From positions 62,001 to 126,000 of the forward strand of contig CAXBNJ010000001.1 in the NCBI GenBank assembly GCA_963977125.1: a stretch of 64,000 nucleotides of DNA, given 5' to 3'. A program made the position numbers and the translations under genes. Of this stretch, positions 24,865 through 33,856 are shown one piece after another. Origin of the DNA: UBA2705 sp963977125 (GTDB taxonomy: Bacteria > Pseudomonadota > Alphaproteobacteria > Micavibrionales > Micavibrionaceae). The notes under the pieces are model-generated. The model was not told the origin of the DNA. It did no database searches and saw only the letters and a program-made list of their open reading frames with translations. The stretch's first letter is position 1. Each line of letters begins with the position of its first letter.

Positions 24865-26055
24865 TTAAGTGAGCAATATATTGAGCAGCGCATTAATGCA
24901 TAAGGCGCCATGAGCGCTCGCGCTGATATGGTTTGCGCCGTTCAGGATCAGTAAGTCTTCACGCGCCAACATATCGAGCTTTTCAGTATTTATAATATCG
25001 TGCCATTCAACACTTGCGCGCCTGCCGAGCTTTTCAAGGTCAATGCCTTCTTTAAGGCGTAGTCCCATCATCACCGCTTCAGTAAATTGCATTTCGCCTG
25101 TGATGCGCTCTAAGGGGTGCATGCCATGGCCAGATTTAGCGCAACGCTCGAGCCATTTTTCAGGGGCGCGATGGGCGCGGCTGGCCCATTTTTGCCCCTG
25201 TTGATCTTTGTAGCGCCCATGCGCGCCGGGGCCAATGCCGATATAATCATGATAGCGCCAATAGATTAAATTATGGCGCGATTCTTCGCCTAAGGCGGCA
25301 TGGTTCGATGTCTCATAAGAAGGTAAATTATAGCGCTGGGTGATCTCCTGCGTCGCTTCATATAAATCAGCGGCTAGAAATTCATCAGGGATTTTAAAAT
25401 CACCGCGATTATACTGCGTATGAAAGGCTGTGCCTTGCTCTATCGTTAACTGATAAAGCGATAAATGGCTTGTCCCATAATCTAGCGCTTGCGTAAGTTC
25501 GGCCTGCCATTGTTCTAAGCTTTGCTCGGGGCGGGCATAGATAAGATCAAAACTTAAGCGGTCAAAAATGTGCTGGGCTGATTGTATCGCGGTGAGCGCT
25601 TCTGCGCCACTATGCTGACGGCCGAGGAATTTTAAGTCTTGATTGTTTAGGGATTGCACACCAATCGAAACGCGATTTATACCCGCGGTTTTAAAATCTT
25701 GAAACTTCTGCGTTTCATAGGATGTTGGGTTCGCTTCTAAAGTGATTTCGCAGCCTTGCTCTAAGCCGAATAAATCAGCCGCATAGCTAATAATATCTTC
25801 AACCAAATCAGCGGGCATTAAAGACGGCGTGCCACCACCAAAAAAGATTGAATGCAGCGGGCGGATTTTGACTTGCGCGGCAAAATAATCAAGCTCACGG
25901 CGGTAAGACTCTTTAAAGGCCCCATAATCAACTCCATTTGATACATGAGAATTAAAATCGCAATAGGGGCATTTCGACAGGCAAAACGGCCAATGGACGT
26001 AAAGGCCCAAAGCTGCATATTCATCTTCTGTCTGTGGGGTTAGTGCGTGAAGCAT
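24865..26055 (-). CDS. hemW: HemW, radical SAM heme chaperone
   Basis: HemW is a radical SAM protein of the HemN family that binds heme and lacks coproporphyrinogen oxidase activity. The [4Fe-4S]/SAM motif is Cys25-x3-Cys29-x2-Cys32 in HWPFCLSKCPYCDF, followed by FFGGGTPSL. The HemN-specific N-terminal extension is absent, which supports HemW rather than HemN. The length of 396 is normal. It overlaps the end of rdgB by 16 bases, and rdgB-hemW is a common alphaproteobacterial pair. Confidence 0.93.
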   Translation of the reverse strand: MLHALTPQTEDEYAALGLYVHWPFCLSKCPYCDFNSHVSNGVDYGAFKESYRRELDYFAAQVKIRPLHSIFFGGGTPSLMPADLVEDIISYAADLFGLEQGCEITLEANPTSYETQKFQDFKTAGINRVSIGVQSLNNQDLKFLGRQHSGAEALTAIQSAQHIFDRLSFDLIYARPEQSLEQWQAELTQALDYGTSHLSLYQLTIEQGTAFHTQYNRGDFKIPDEFLAADLYEATQEITQRYNLPSYETSNHAALGEESRHNLIYWRYHDYIGIGPGAHGRYKDQQGQKWASRAHRAPEKWLERCAKSGHGMHPLERITGEMQFTEAVMMGLRLKEGIDLEKLGRRASVEWHDIINTEKLDMLAREDLLILNGANHISASAHGALCINALLNILLT

Positions 26056-26648
26056 TGTTCAAAAATACGATCCAGCGCTTTTCTGCGATGAGACAGTTGC
26101 TGTTTTTGTTCTAAGTTCATTTCGCCAAAAGTCGTGTTAAAACCCTCGGGCTGAAAAATAGGGTCGTAGCCAAAACCGTCAGCCCCGCGCATCGGCCAAA
26201 TGATTGTGCCTTCACATTCGCCGCGCGTTATTTCAACATGGCCATCAGGCCAAGCCAGCGCGATTGTACAGATAAAAGCGGCGGCGCGATTATTAGTATC
26301 GCCAAGCTCATTATGAACGCGGCGCATGGCGGCTTTAAAGTCTTTGTCGTCACCTGCCCAGCGGGCGCTATAAATACCTGGCGCGCCGCCAAGGGCAGAG
26401 ACGCTCAGGCCGCTATCATCAGCAAGGGCGACTTTACCTGTCGCTTTGGCCGCAGCCAGTGCTTTAAGCGCCGCATTGGCCTCAAATGTATCGCCAGTTT
26501 CTTCAGGCTCGGGCAAGTCTAAGTCATGGGCGCTTAATAGGGTGATCGGCATCGCGGCTAAGCGCGCCGCGATTTCGATGATTTTACCCTTATTATGCGT
26601 AGCCAAAACTAAATTGGCCGAGTCAAATTGACGCGCCGTTTTCGACAT
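26040..26648 (-). CDS. rdgB: Non-canonical purine NTP pyrophosphatase
   Basis: RdgB hydrolyses dITP, dXTP and ITP to monophosphates to keep deaminated purines out of DNA. The 202-residue protein shows the ATHNKGKI nucleotide-binding start, ADDSGLSV with the catalytic Asp, PGIYSARWAG and the C-terminal SHRRKAL. It follows rph by 5 bases and overlaps hemW, so rph-rdgB-hemW is one operon. Confidence 0.97.
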   Translation of the reverse strand: MSKTARQFDSANLVLATHNKGKIIEIAARLAAMPITLLSAHDLDLPEPEETGDTFEANAALKALAAAKATGKVALADDSGLSVSALGGAPGIYSARWAGDDKDFKAAMRRVHNELGDTNNRAAAFICTIALAWPDGHVEITRGECEGTIIWPMRGADGFGYDPIFQPEGFNTTFGEMNLEQKQQLSHRRKALDRIFEQCFTH

Positions 26649-26653
26649 GATGC

Positions 26654-27376
26654 TTAAGCCTCAATCGCGAGTTTCTGTAGTTCTTTTAACTCATCACAGC
26701 CTTTTTGGCCAAGGCGCATAAGCTCTAAGAATTCTTCTTGTGAAAACGGTGCTTCTTCGGCAGTGCCTTGAATCTCAACAATTTTACCTTCGCCAGTAAA
26801 TACAAAATTAGCATCTGTTTCAGCTTTTGAATCTTCTGCATAATCAAGATCTAGGACCGCTTCACCTTTATAAATGCCGCATGATATTGCCGCGACGCTG
26901 TCTTTAAGCGGGCTTTCACTAAGCGCGCCGATCGTGATGAGGTAATTAATCGCGCGGGCAAGAGCAACATAGCCGCCTGTGACGGATGCTGTGCGCGTGC
27001 CGCCATCGGCTTGAATAACATCACAATCAATTTTAATTTGACGCTCACCGAGTTTTTTCATGTCAACAACCGCGCGCAATGAGCGACCGATAAGGCGCTG
27101 AATTTCTTGAGTACGACCAGATTGCTTACCGCGTGCGGCTTCGCGATCCATGCGTGATCCTGTTGAGCGGGGCAGCATACCATATTCAGCGGTAACCCAG
27201 CCTTTACCTGTACCGCGCATCCAACCTGGAACGCTATCATCAACGCTGGCTGTACAAATCACGTGAGTATTACCGCATTTAATCAGGCATGAGCCTTCAG
27301 CTTGTGGTAAAAATTCAGGAATAATTTCAATCTCGCGTTTTTCGTCATTTTGGCGTTGTGACGGACGGTTCATCAT
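26654..27376 (-). CDS. rph: Ribonuclease PH
   Basis: RNase PH trims tRNA 3' ends phosphorolytically. The 240-residue protein has the family signatures GWVTAEYGMLPRST, the phosphate-binding arginines near QSGRTQEIQRLIGRSLRAV, DCDVIQADGGTRTAS and DLDYAEDSKAETDANF. The ATG pair (Met1-Met2) is preceded by GAGGT. It is divergent from hrcA across 93 bases, the standard rph/hrcA arrangement in alphaproteobacteria. Confidence 0.98.
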   Translation of the reverse strand: MMNRPSQRQNDEKREIEIIPEFLPQAEGSCLIKCGNTHVICTASVDDSVPGWMRGTGKGWVTAEYGMLPRSTGSRMDREAARGKQSGRTQEIQRLIGRSLRAVVDMKKLGERQIKIDCDVIQADGGTRTASVTGGYVALARAINYLITIGALSESPLKDSVAAISCGIYKGEAVLDLDYAEDSKAETDANFVFTGEGKIVEIQGTAEEAPFSQEEFLELMRLGQKGCDELKELQKLAIEA

Positions 27377-27469
27377 AGCTTACCTCATTAATTTATTTCT
27401 TTACGTAGTCTGTTATGGCTTATATTGTACTCTTTATGCTAATGCAAGATTTAAGATAGGCCGCTTTAC

Positions 27470-28510
27470 ATGTCCCTTGCCGAACTCAACCAGCGCTCAG
27501 AGCAAATTTTCAGCTATATTGTTGAGAATTATTTGCGCGCGGGGCAACCAATTGGCTCTAAACAGATTCTCAGTGATTTACATCTCGATGTATCTTCTGC
27601 GACTATCCGCAATGTAATGGTCGCCCTTGAAAGTAAGGGGCTGTTATTTTCGCCGCACGTTTCTGCCGGGCGTGTACCGACTAATGCAGGTTTGAAATTC
27701 TATATTGATGGCTTGATGGAAATTGGTGATGTTGATCAAGGCGATAAAGCCCAGATAGATCATATGTGCAATGAAGCGGGCGCGACCAGCAAGGAAATGT
27801 TAGAGCGTGCAGGGCAGATGCTGTCTGGCCTATCTCAACATCTTGGCCTTGTCCTTGTCCCCAAACAAGATAAACCAATTAAGCAAATTCAATTTATGCG
27901 CATCGCGCCGGGACAGGCTTTGGTAGTTATTGTCAGCGAAGACGGTTTAATCGAAAATCGGCTGATTGAACTTAAGCAGGACGTCAAAGCCTCGGAGCTT
28001 GAACGGCTGTCAAACTTCCTTAATGACATATGTATTGGTAAGACAATATCTGAGTTATCAGCCGTGATTACCGTTGAGCTTCAAAAAAGTCAGATGAATT
28101 TAGATGCGCTGACCAACGCGCTTGTTTTAAAGGGCCTTGCCGTATCAACGGCAGATCGCGCCAATGAGCAACATTTGATTATTCGCGGGCAATCGCGGCT
28201 TTTAGAAGATGTGCAGGCGATTGAAGATTTAGATCGCGCGCGCGATTTGTTCGAACTGATTGAAGATCAGCAGCGTATGATGAATTTGGTTCACTCGACC
28301 AACGAGGGTGACGGCGTTAAAGTTTATTTAGGCGCGGAAAATGATGTGTTTAATCATGCGGGATGGTCTATGATGATTGCACCTTATAAGAATGCTGATA
28401 ATAATATTATTGGTGCCTTGGGGGTAATTGGGCCAACACGGTTGAATTATGGACGAATAATACCGATACTGGATTACACGTCACGGGTTTTAACAAGACT
28501 CATAGGATAA
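27470..28510 (+). CDS. hrcA: Heat-inducible transcription repressor HrcA
   Basis: HrcA represses heat-shock operons by binding the CIRCE inverted repeat, and its folding depends on GroEL. The 346-residue protein has an N-terminal winged helix (SSATIRNVMVALESKGLL, then SPHVSAGRVPTNAGLKFYID) and the C-terminal sensor domain ending DYTSRVLTRLIG. I saw no CIRCE element (TTAGCACTC-N9-GAGTGCTAA) in the window, so the targets probably lie elsewhere (for example groESL). It is followed after 15 bases by a secreted-protein gene and then grpE. Confidence 0.96.
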   Translation: MSLAELNQRSEQIFSYIVENYLRAGQPIGSKQILSDLHLDVSSATIRNVMVALESKGLLFSPHVSAGRVPTNAGLKFYIDGLMEIGDVDQGDKAQIDHMCNEAGATSKEMLERAGQMLSGLSQHLGLVLVPKQDKPIKQIQFMRIAPGQALVVIVSEDGLIENRLIELKQDVKASELERLSNFLNDICIGKTISELSAVITVELQKSQMNLDALTNALVLKGLAVSTADRANEQHLIIRGQSRLLEDVQAIEDLDRARDLFELIEDQQRMMNLVHSTNEGDGVKVYLGAENDVFNHAGWSMMIAPYKNADNNIIGALGVIGPTRLNYGRIIPILDYTSRVLTRLIG

Positions 28511-28525
28511 TTATTGGATATTTGA

Positions 28526-29362
28526 ATGATAAGATCTTTTCGCTTTAAAAAAACTATGATGGCATTGGCTGTCTCAACCATGATTTTTTCTGTTGCGCCC
28601 GCTTCCGCGCAGCAAAATAAGAAACCACGGCTAGAGCGCCTGGGCTCAAAATCTTTTCCTGATGGCGTGAAGATGACAATCTCTCATTCTTATAAGCAGC
28701 CAGGTAGTGCCTCTTTAAACTTTTCTTCGCCAACGATAGAAAGCAGCTGTGCAAGCGTCAGTGACCATGATGTGAAGATCAAAGAATCGCTAAACGTTCT
28801 TGATATTGAATTTTCAAATTGGGCGATTCAAACCTATAAATTAATAGATGAAAATAACCGCGATCTATGTGGTAAGCATAGCTACGCGCAATATAGATTG
28901 CCTTTGGATTTAAAAAAACTCAGCGAAGAGGGCTTTACCCAGCTTCGTATATGGAATCGTAACGCAACAGAGGCTTTTAAATTGGAAGATTTGGGCGAAG
29001 ATACATATCGCCTAACGCCTGAGTCAAAAGGCCAATATTTCAAGATTGGTAATTATGAGAACGTTTTGACTTATAAGCAATATCCGGCAAATGCTTTCCG
29101 CGTATTCCCTGATTATAAACCGTATAATGAAGAACTTATGCTGCGTGAAATACGGGCCTTGGTGCGCGATAAAGGTTATGAGCTTCTTGATTATACCGTG
29201 CATTATGATGACCAAAAACGTCCTTACTACATTGTGATTGATAATGAAGATATGGTTGTAGTCAATGGCTTAAAGCGTGAAAGCTTTCTCCCCTTTGCGA
29301 GTATTGATATTGATGAGCAGGGGCGTATAATACCGCTACGCATTAATATTGGCCGCTTATAG
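28526..29362 (+). CDS. Secreted protein between hrcA and grpE
   Basis: The 278-residue protein has a signal peptide of about 28 residues ending ASA, before QQNKKPRLERLGSKSF. The mature part is hydrophilic and has four cysteines in the first half, which could form disulfides. No domain is recognised. It lies 15 bases after hrcA and 57 before grpE, in the same direction, so it may be co-expressed with the heat-shock genes, which suggests an envelope stress role (inference). Confidence 0.7.
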   Translation: MIRSFRFKKTMMALAVSTMIFSVAPASAQQNKKPRLERLGSKSFPDGVKMTISHSYKQPGSASLNFSSPTIESSCASVSDHDVKIKESLNVLDIEFSNWAIQTYKLIDENNRDLCGKHSYAQYRLPLDLKKLSEEGFTQLRIWNRNATEAFKLEDLGEDTYRLTPESKGQYFKIGNYENVLTYKQYPANAFRVFPDYKPYNEELMLREIRALVRDKGYELLDYTVHYDDQKRPYYIVIDNEDMVVVNGLKRESFLPFASIDIDEQGRIIPLRINIGRL

Positions 29363-29419
29363 AATTGTTTAATAGACACATAATAAAAATAATAAAACTA
29401 TGAAAGAGTCCCGAGTAAC

Positions 29420-30097
29420 ATGACAGAACATAATAATATGCATCCAAAGGACGAGAACATCGAAGGCGAAGCGCAAGATGCTCCTCAAAATCAACAAGCC
29501 GGCGCATCTGACGAAGATGATCTGTCAGCTATGGCTAATGAAGATCAAGCCATGTTCACAGAAGAAACCTTCGGTGACGCTGATGGCGCCGCTAGAATTG
29601 CAGAACTAGAAGCCGCATTGGCCGTTGAAAAAGAACGTGGTTTACGCGCTTTGGCCGAAGCTGAGAACACGCGCCGCCGCGCGATTAAAGACCGTGAAGA
29701 TGCGGGCAAGTTTGCGATTTCACGCTTCGCACGTGATTTGCTTGATGTGCTTGATAATTTCACGCGCGCTATGGATGCTGTTCCTGAAGATTTGAAAGAT
29801 GTTGATGACCGTATTAATGGGGTCGTAACTGGCGTTGAATCTGTACAAAAAGACATGCTCAAAATATTTACAAATCATGGTATTGAACGCATTGATCCGC
29901 TCGGTGAGCGTTTTGATGCAAACTTCCATGAAGTTATGTTTGAAGTGCCCGGTAGTGGCCAGCCTGAAGGCTCTATCACGCAAGTGATGGAACCGGGCTA
30001 TATTATTAGTGGTCGTTTATTACGCCCAGCCCGTGTTGGCGTTGCTAAAGGCGACCCAAGCGCCGCGCCAACCCATGCAGTTGATCAAGAAGTTTAG
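29420..30097 (+). CDS. grpE: GrpE nucleotide exchange factor
   Basis: GrpE releases ADP from DnaK. The 225-residue protein has a long acidic disordered N-terminus (about 1-60), a coiled-coil helix (LAVEKERGLRALAEAENTRRR then FAISRFARDLLDVLDN) and the C-terminal beta domain with the signature FDANFHEVMFEVPGSG and GYIISGRLLRPARVGVAK. The long helix thermosensor and the 4-helix region are complete. hrcA-grpE proximity is typical in alphaproteobacteria, and an intrinsic terminator follows. Confidence 0.97.
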   Translation: MTEHNNMHPKDENIEGEAQDAPQNQQAGASDEDDLSAMANEDQAMFTEETFGDADGAARIAELEAALAVEKERGLRALAEAENTRRRAIKDREDAGKFAISRFARDLLDVLDNFTRAMDAVPEDLKDVDDRINGVVTGVESVQKDMLKIFTNHGIERIDPLGERFDANFHEVMFEVPGSGQPEGSITQVMEPGYIISGRLLRPARVGVAKGDPSAAPTHAVDQEV

Positions 30098-30122
30098 GCT
30101 TTACAACGAACTCTATTATATT

Positions 30123-30154
30123 AAAGGCGAGCATTAATTTGCTTGCCTTTTTTT
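30123..30154 (+). terminator. Intrinsic terminator after grpE
   Basis: AAAGGCGAGC (30123-30132) pairs with GCTTGCCTTT (30141-30150), one G-T wobble, with a T run to 30154. Confidence 0.88.
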
Positions 30155-30165
30155 GCGCACCTTAC

Positions 30166-30194
30166 TTGACATATTGCGGGGGTCTTGATAAGTT
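30166..30194 (+). promoter_or_regulatory. TTGACA-N17 promoter for the first family member
   Basis: A perfect TTGACA (30166-30171), 17 bases, then TAAGTT (30189-30194), directly after the grpE terminator and 32 bases before the next start codon. The same layout precedes several other unknown genes in this window. Confidence 0.7.
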
Positions 30195-30225
30195 AATTCC
30201 ATAATAACCAAAAAAGGGGTGTGCC

Positions 30226-30693
30226 ATGGCTTTTAAGATAATGTTCAATACTATGGATGGGCAAACGAGAACTTGTGAGTGGGATAAAGATTTAGATATT
30301 CTATCTGGGCTTGATCCATACTGGCAAATTGATACGGAAATTAGCTTTGAAGACTTTGATCGTTTTAATCAAGACTTTGGCCCTCGTAAGCCTCGCAAGC
30401 TTGCTCAACGAAGTAAAGGGATGGATTTTTCCCCAATCTACGCGGATATTGTTGAACAGGGCAGTGTTTATAAGGCGGTTTGGGGGTTAAAGAAAGACCC
30501 AAATGTTTGTACATTTAAACTGCGTGAGGGTGGTCAGCCTGTAATGACTTACATCGATAAAAGTGTTGTTGAGTTGATTGAGATTTTTAACAAAGAGAGC
30601 CAATCCGGCGAGCTATGCTGCGATATAAGGGGATTCTCTGGACGCGAGCCTTTTAATAGAAAGATCTTTACGGCTTTGAAGCAGATGTTATAA
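30226..30693 (+). CDS. Unrecognised protein, family A, member 1
   Basis: This 155-residue soluble protein is the most diverged of three relatives. Shared marks are the start MAFKIMFNTMDGQTRTCEWD (compare MSFKIKFNNDIGKEKICEFD), a central block (VWGLKKDPNVCTFKL against MEELEKDPDICTLIV) and the C-terminal block ending LCCDIRGFSGREPFNRK (against IYCDISACSGYEPLKQK). It carries an insertion of about 20 basic residues (GPRKPRKLAQRSKGM). The function is unknown. It has its own TTGACA promoter and a ribosome-binding site AAAGGGGTG. Confidence 0.75.
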   Translation: MAFKIMFNTMDGQTRTCEWDKDLDILSGLDPYWQIDTEISFEDFDRFNQDFGPRKPRKLAQRSKGMDFSPIYADIVEQGSVYKAVWGLKKDPNVCTFKLREGGQPVMTYIDKSVVELIEIFNKESQSGELCCDIRGFSGREPFNRKIFTALKQML

Positions 30694-30727
30694 ATATATA
30701 AAGACTCTATATTAGAGCTTGAAATAG

Positions 30728-30757
30728 AAAAACGTCGCAATATTTTGCGGCGTTTTT
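30728..30757. terminator. Bidirectional intrinsic terminator
   Basis: AAAAACGTCGCAA (30728-30740) pairs with TTGCGGCGTTTTT (30745-30757), one wobble, loop TATT. A and T runs on both sides make it work for both convergent genes. Confidence 0.88.
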
Positions 30758-30786
30758 CTGCTTTGGCTTTGTTTTAATTATTTTGA

Positions 30787-31362
<576 letters not shown>

Positions 31363-31539
31363 TGCTACTCTCCCCGTATTCTTTTTATATTTTATATTCC
31401 CTGCATCAAACGTAATTGAAATTAATCTAGCCTATATATTTAGAACGGTCAATCTATATGGAAATAATTATATTCGTGATGATCCAGAGAATTTTTTTCT
31501 TAGGCTTGGCTAAGAATTTTTTATGTAATTTATTTAGAC

Positions 31540-31568
31540 TTGACATAAAAAATATGGGTGGGTATGTT
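31540..31568 (+). promoter_or_regulatory. TTGACA-N17 promoter for the second family member
   Basis: TTGACA (31540-31545), 17 bases, then TATGTT (31563-31568), 29 bases before the chosen start at 31597. It matches the layout at 30166. Confidence 0.65.
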
Positions 31569-31596
31569 TGATTTCATAACATATAAGGAGCGCGCT

Positions 31597-32004
31597 ATGA
31601 GTTTTAAAATAAAATTCAATAATGATATTGGTAAAGAAAAAATTTGTGAATTTGATGAAAACGTAAAAATTGTTGTGGGTTATGCCGCATTTTCAAATAC
31701 CTTTGATACACAGATTACCGATGAAGAGTTTTCTGCCGTTTATGAGAAAGATATAGACGTTTGGGATAGTGAGCATGCGATGGAAGCAATGGAAGAATTA
31801 GAAAAAGATCCTGACATTTGTACTTTAATTGTGACTGTCGATGAAGATAAAATTGTTAGCTATGTTGAAAGTAGCGCCTCTGACTTATTGCAGGCTTTTA
31901 ATAAGGCAAAACAAGGTGGTGATATATATTGTGATATCAGTGCGTGTTCTGGTTATGAGCCTTTAAAGCAAAAAGTTGCAGGGCTTATTAACTCTATGTC
32001 ATAA
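31597..32004 (+). CDS. Unrecognised protein, family A, member 2
   Basis: The start is the ATG at 31597, which has AAGGAG 7 bases upstream. An in-frame start 39 bases earlier would overlap the promoter and lacks a site. The 135-residue soluble acidic protein aligns throughout with the next gene, and its last 60-base block is 58 of 60 bases identical to it. The conserved C-terminal block is about residues 108-130 (DIYCDISACSGYEPLKQKV) with two cysteines. The function is unknown. Only 30 bases separate it from member 3. Confidence 0.78.
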   Translation: MSFKIKFNNDIGKEKICEFDENVKIVVGYAAFSNTFDTQITDEEFSAVYEKDIDVWDSEHAMEAMEELEKDPDICTLIVTVDEDKIVSYVESSASDLLQAFNKAKQGGDIYCDISACSGYEPLKQKVAGLINSMS

Positions 32005-32034
32005 AAATAAACAGGATAAAAAGGGAAGCAGAAA

Positions 32035-32457
32035 ATGAGTCTTAAGATAATTTTTAGTAATATAATCAGCCAAACAAAAAAATGTGCCTTTGATAGTAAC
32101 CTTACAATTCTTGAAGGTTGCGCCGTAGTTTCAAATTGTGCCGTATTTGAGAACATTGATGATACGACAATTGCTAGAAAGGAGTTTAATGCACTTTTCG
32201 ATGCGGATGCGCTGTGGGGGGATGACCATTTAATAGAGGCGCTGAAGATGTTAGAAACAGATTCAGAAGTTTCTACTCTAATCGTAAAAACCCCCGAAGG
32301 CCAAATGGTTACTTTTGTTGAAAAGAGCGCGTCAGATTTGTTGGGTGCTTTTAATGAGGCGAAACAAGAGGGTGATATATATTGTGATATCAGCGCGTGT
32401 TCTGGTTATGAGCCTTTAAAGCAAAAGGTTTCTTCTCTTTTAAAGGCTATGCCATAA
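32035..32457 (+). CDS. Unrecognised protein, family A, member 3
   Basis: The 140-residue paralog of the preceding gene begins MSLKIIFSNI, and GGGAAGCAG precedes the ATG. Its N-terminal half differs clearly from member 2, whereas the C-terminal block is nearly identical at the DNA level. It is co-transcribed with member 2 and ends at an intrinsic terminator 44 bases downstream. It has extra cysteines near the start (CAF, GCAVVSNCAVF). The function is unknown. Confidence 0.78.
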   Translation: MSLKIIFSNIISQTKKCAFDSNLTILEGCAVVSNCAVFENIDDTTIARKEFNALFDADALWGDDHLIEALKMLETDSEVSTLIVKTPEGQMVTFVEKSASDLLGAFNEAKQEGDIYCDISACSGYEPLKQKVSSLLKAMP

Positions 32458-32500
32458 AGCACAAAATCTTTTCAAAGTCTTTGCTTATAAGCTAATTTAT

Positions 32501-32529
32501 AAAAAGCGCCTTAATTTAGGGCGCTTTTT
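32501..32529 (+). terminator. Intrinsic terminator after the family A pair
   Basis: AAAAAGCGCC (32501-32510) pairs perfectly with GGCGCTTTTT (32520-32529), loop of 9 bases. Confidence 0.88.
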
Positions 32530-32625
32530 GCGTATCATATTTAAAGCTTAGCACTTGTACTTCTTATTATTTGGCGTATCTTAGAGGCATTGAATTTATA
32601 TCACATTTGTAAGGAGCATATAGAG

Positions 32626-33576
32626 ATGGCACGGAATAAAATTTCATTAATCGGCGCGGGGCAAATTGGCGGTACGCTGGCTTTATTGGCCGGCATGAAA
32701 GAATTAGGTGATGTTGTATTGATCGATATCGCAGAAGGTATACCACAAGGTAAAGCGCTTGATTTAGCTGAACTTTCGCCTGTTGAGAATTTTGATTGTA
32801 ACTTCCAAGGCTCAAATACTTATGATGCAATTGTTGGCTCTGATGTCGTTATCGTCACGGCAGGCATCCCACGTAAGCCAGGCATGTCACGTGATGACTT
32901 GATCGGTATTAATACAGGCATCATCGAATCTGTTGGTGAGAATATCAAAAAATATGCACCAGATGCATTTGTGATCGTTATCACCAACCCACTCGACGTG
33001 ATGGTTGATGTTATGCAGCGCGTTACAGGCTTCCCAGATAATAAAGTTGTCGGCATGGCTGGCGTATTAGACAGCGCGCGTTTCAGCCACTTCTTGGCAG
33101 AAGAATTCGGCGTATCTGTTGAAGACATCACAGCCTTCGTTCTTGGCGGTCACGGCGATACAATGGTACCGCTTATCCGTTATTCAACAGTGGCGGGTAT
33201 TCCATTGCCTGATTTGATTAAAATGGGCTGGACAACACAAGAGAAAATCGACGCGATTGTTGACCGTACACGTAAGGGCGGCGGTGAAATTGTTGCGCTT
33301 CTTAAAACAGGATCTGCTTTTTATGCGCCGGCATCTTCAGCGATTTCTATGGCAGAGAGCTATTTGCGTGATAAGAAACGCGTCCTTCCTTGCGCAGCGC
33401 GCCTAAACGGTGAATATGGCATTAAAGGCCTCTATATTGGCGTACCTGTAATTATTGGTAAAAATGGCGTTGAGAAGATCATCGAAATTCAGCTTAATGC
33501 AGAAGAGCAAGCGATGTTCGACAGCTCTGTTGCCGCGGTAAAAGAATTGCTCGGCAGCGTTAACAAAGCTGCATAA
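32626..33576 (+). CDS. mdh: Malate dehydrogenase (LDH-like type)
   Basis: The start is the ATG at 32626 with AAGGAG upstream; an upstream in-frame ATG at 32590 lacks a site. The 316-residue enzyme oxidises malate to oxaloacetate with NAD+. The Rossmann motif GAGQIGG is at 10-16, the substrate arginines are Arg83 and Arg89 in IPRKPGMSRDDL, and the catalytic pair is Asp149 and His176 (GGHGDTMV). This is the alphaproteobacterial LDH-like clade. mdh normally leads the mdh-sucCD cluster; here it stands alone, about 29 kb from sucD. Confidence 0.97.
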   Translation: MARNKISLIGAGQIGGTLALLAGMKELGDVVLIDIAEGIPQGKALDLAELSPVENFDCNFQGSNTYDAIVGSDVVIVTAGIPRKPGMSRDDLIGINTGIIESVGENIKKYAPDAFVIVITNPLDVMVDVMQRVTGFPDNKVVGMAGVLDSARFSHFLAEEFGVSVEDITAFVLGGHGDTMVPLIRYSTVAGIPLPDLIKMGWTTQEKIDAIVDRTRKGGGEIVALLKTGSAFYAPASSAISMAESYLRDKKRVLPCAARLNGEYGIKGLYIGVPVIIGKNGVEKIIEIQLNAEEQAMFDSSVAAVKELLGSVNKAA

Positions 33577-33607
33577 GCGCGCTGTTTACAGTCCATAATT
33601 ATCATAT

Positions 33608-33645
33608 AAAATAGCATCCCAGAGAGCGGATGCTATTTTTTTGTG
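33608..33645 (+). terminator. Intrinsic terminator after mdh
   Basis: AAAATAGCATCC (33608-33619) pairs with GGATGCTATTTT (33628-33639), followed by more T to 33642. The minus strand also reads as a hairpin, but with a weaker U tract. Confidence 0.9.
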
Positions 33646-33700
33646 TACGGATTTTGGAGTGTTGAAGTGATCCAAAGTTAAATTGAAACGTACAAAGAGT

Positions 33701-33825
33701 GTAAGTGAAATTTAAACCCCTTTAAATGAGCTTACCGCATTACACACACACTACTCAAAGAGGCTACACCCAATAGCCGCTCACACACACAAGTGGAGCT
33801 CTGTCCCCCCAGAGTTTCACTTGTG
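33701..33825. ncRNA. Row of three hairpins with C-rich loops, possible small RNA
   Basis: Between the mdh terminator and the 3' end of rocD are three hairpins read on the plus strand. First, GTAAG (33701-33705) and ATTTAAA (33710-33716) close on TTTAAAT and CTTAC around CCCC (33717-33720). Second, GGCTA (33762-33766) and TAGCC (33774-33778) around CACCCAA. Third, a continuous 15-base-pair stem (33788-33802 with 33811-33825, three of them G-T or A-T at the middle) around GTCCCCCC. The second is flanked on both sides by ACACACACA. C-rich loops are a mark of small RNAs that pair with Shine-Dalgarno sequences. No clear promoter is seen and the third hairpin has only a weak U tract, so the strand and independence are uncertain. 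It could also be the 3' UTR of rocD. Confidence 0.4.
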
Positions 33826-33856
33826 GCTTTTGTGGTCTTGAATTAAATGAGCAAGC

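Noticed and set aside
27377..30225. CIRCE operator near hrcA or grpE
   Set aside because: No TTAGCACTC-N9-GAGTGCTAA-like sequence is readable in either intergenic region.
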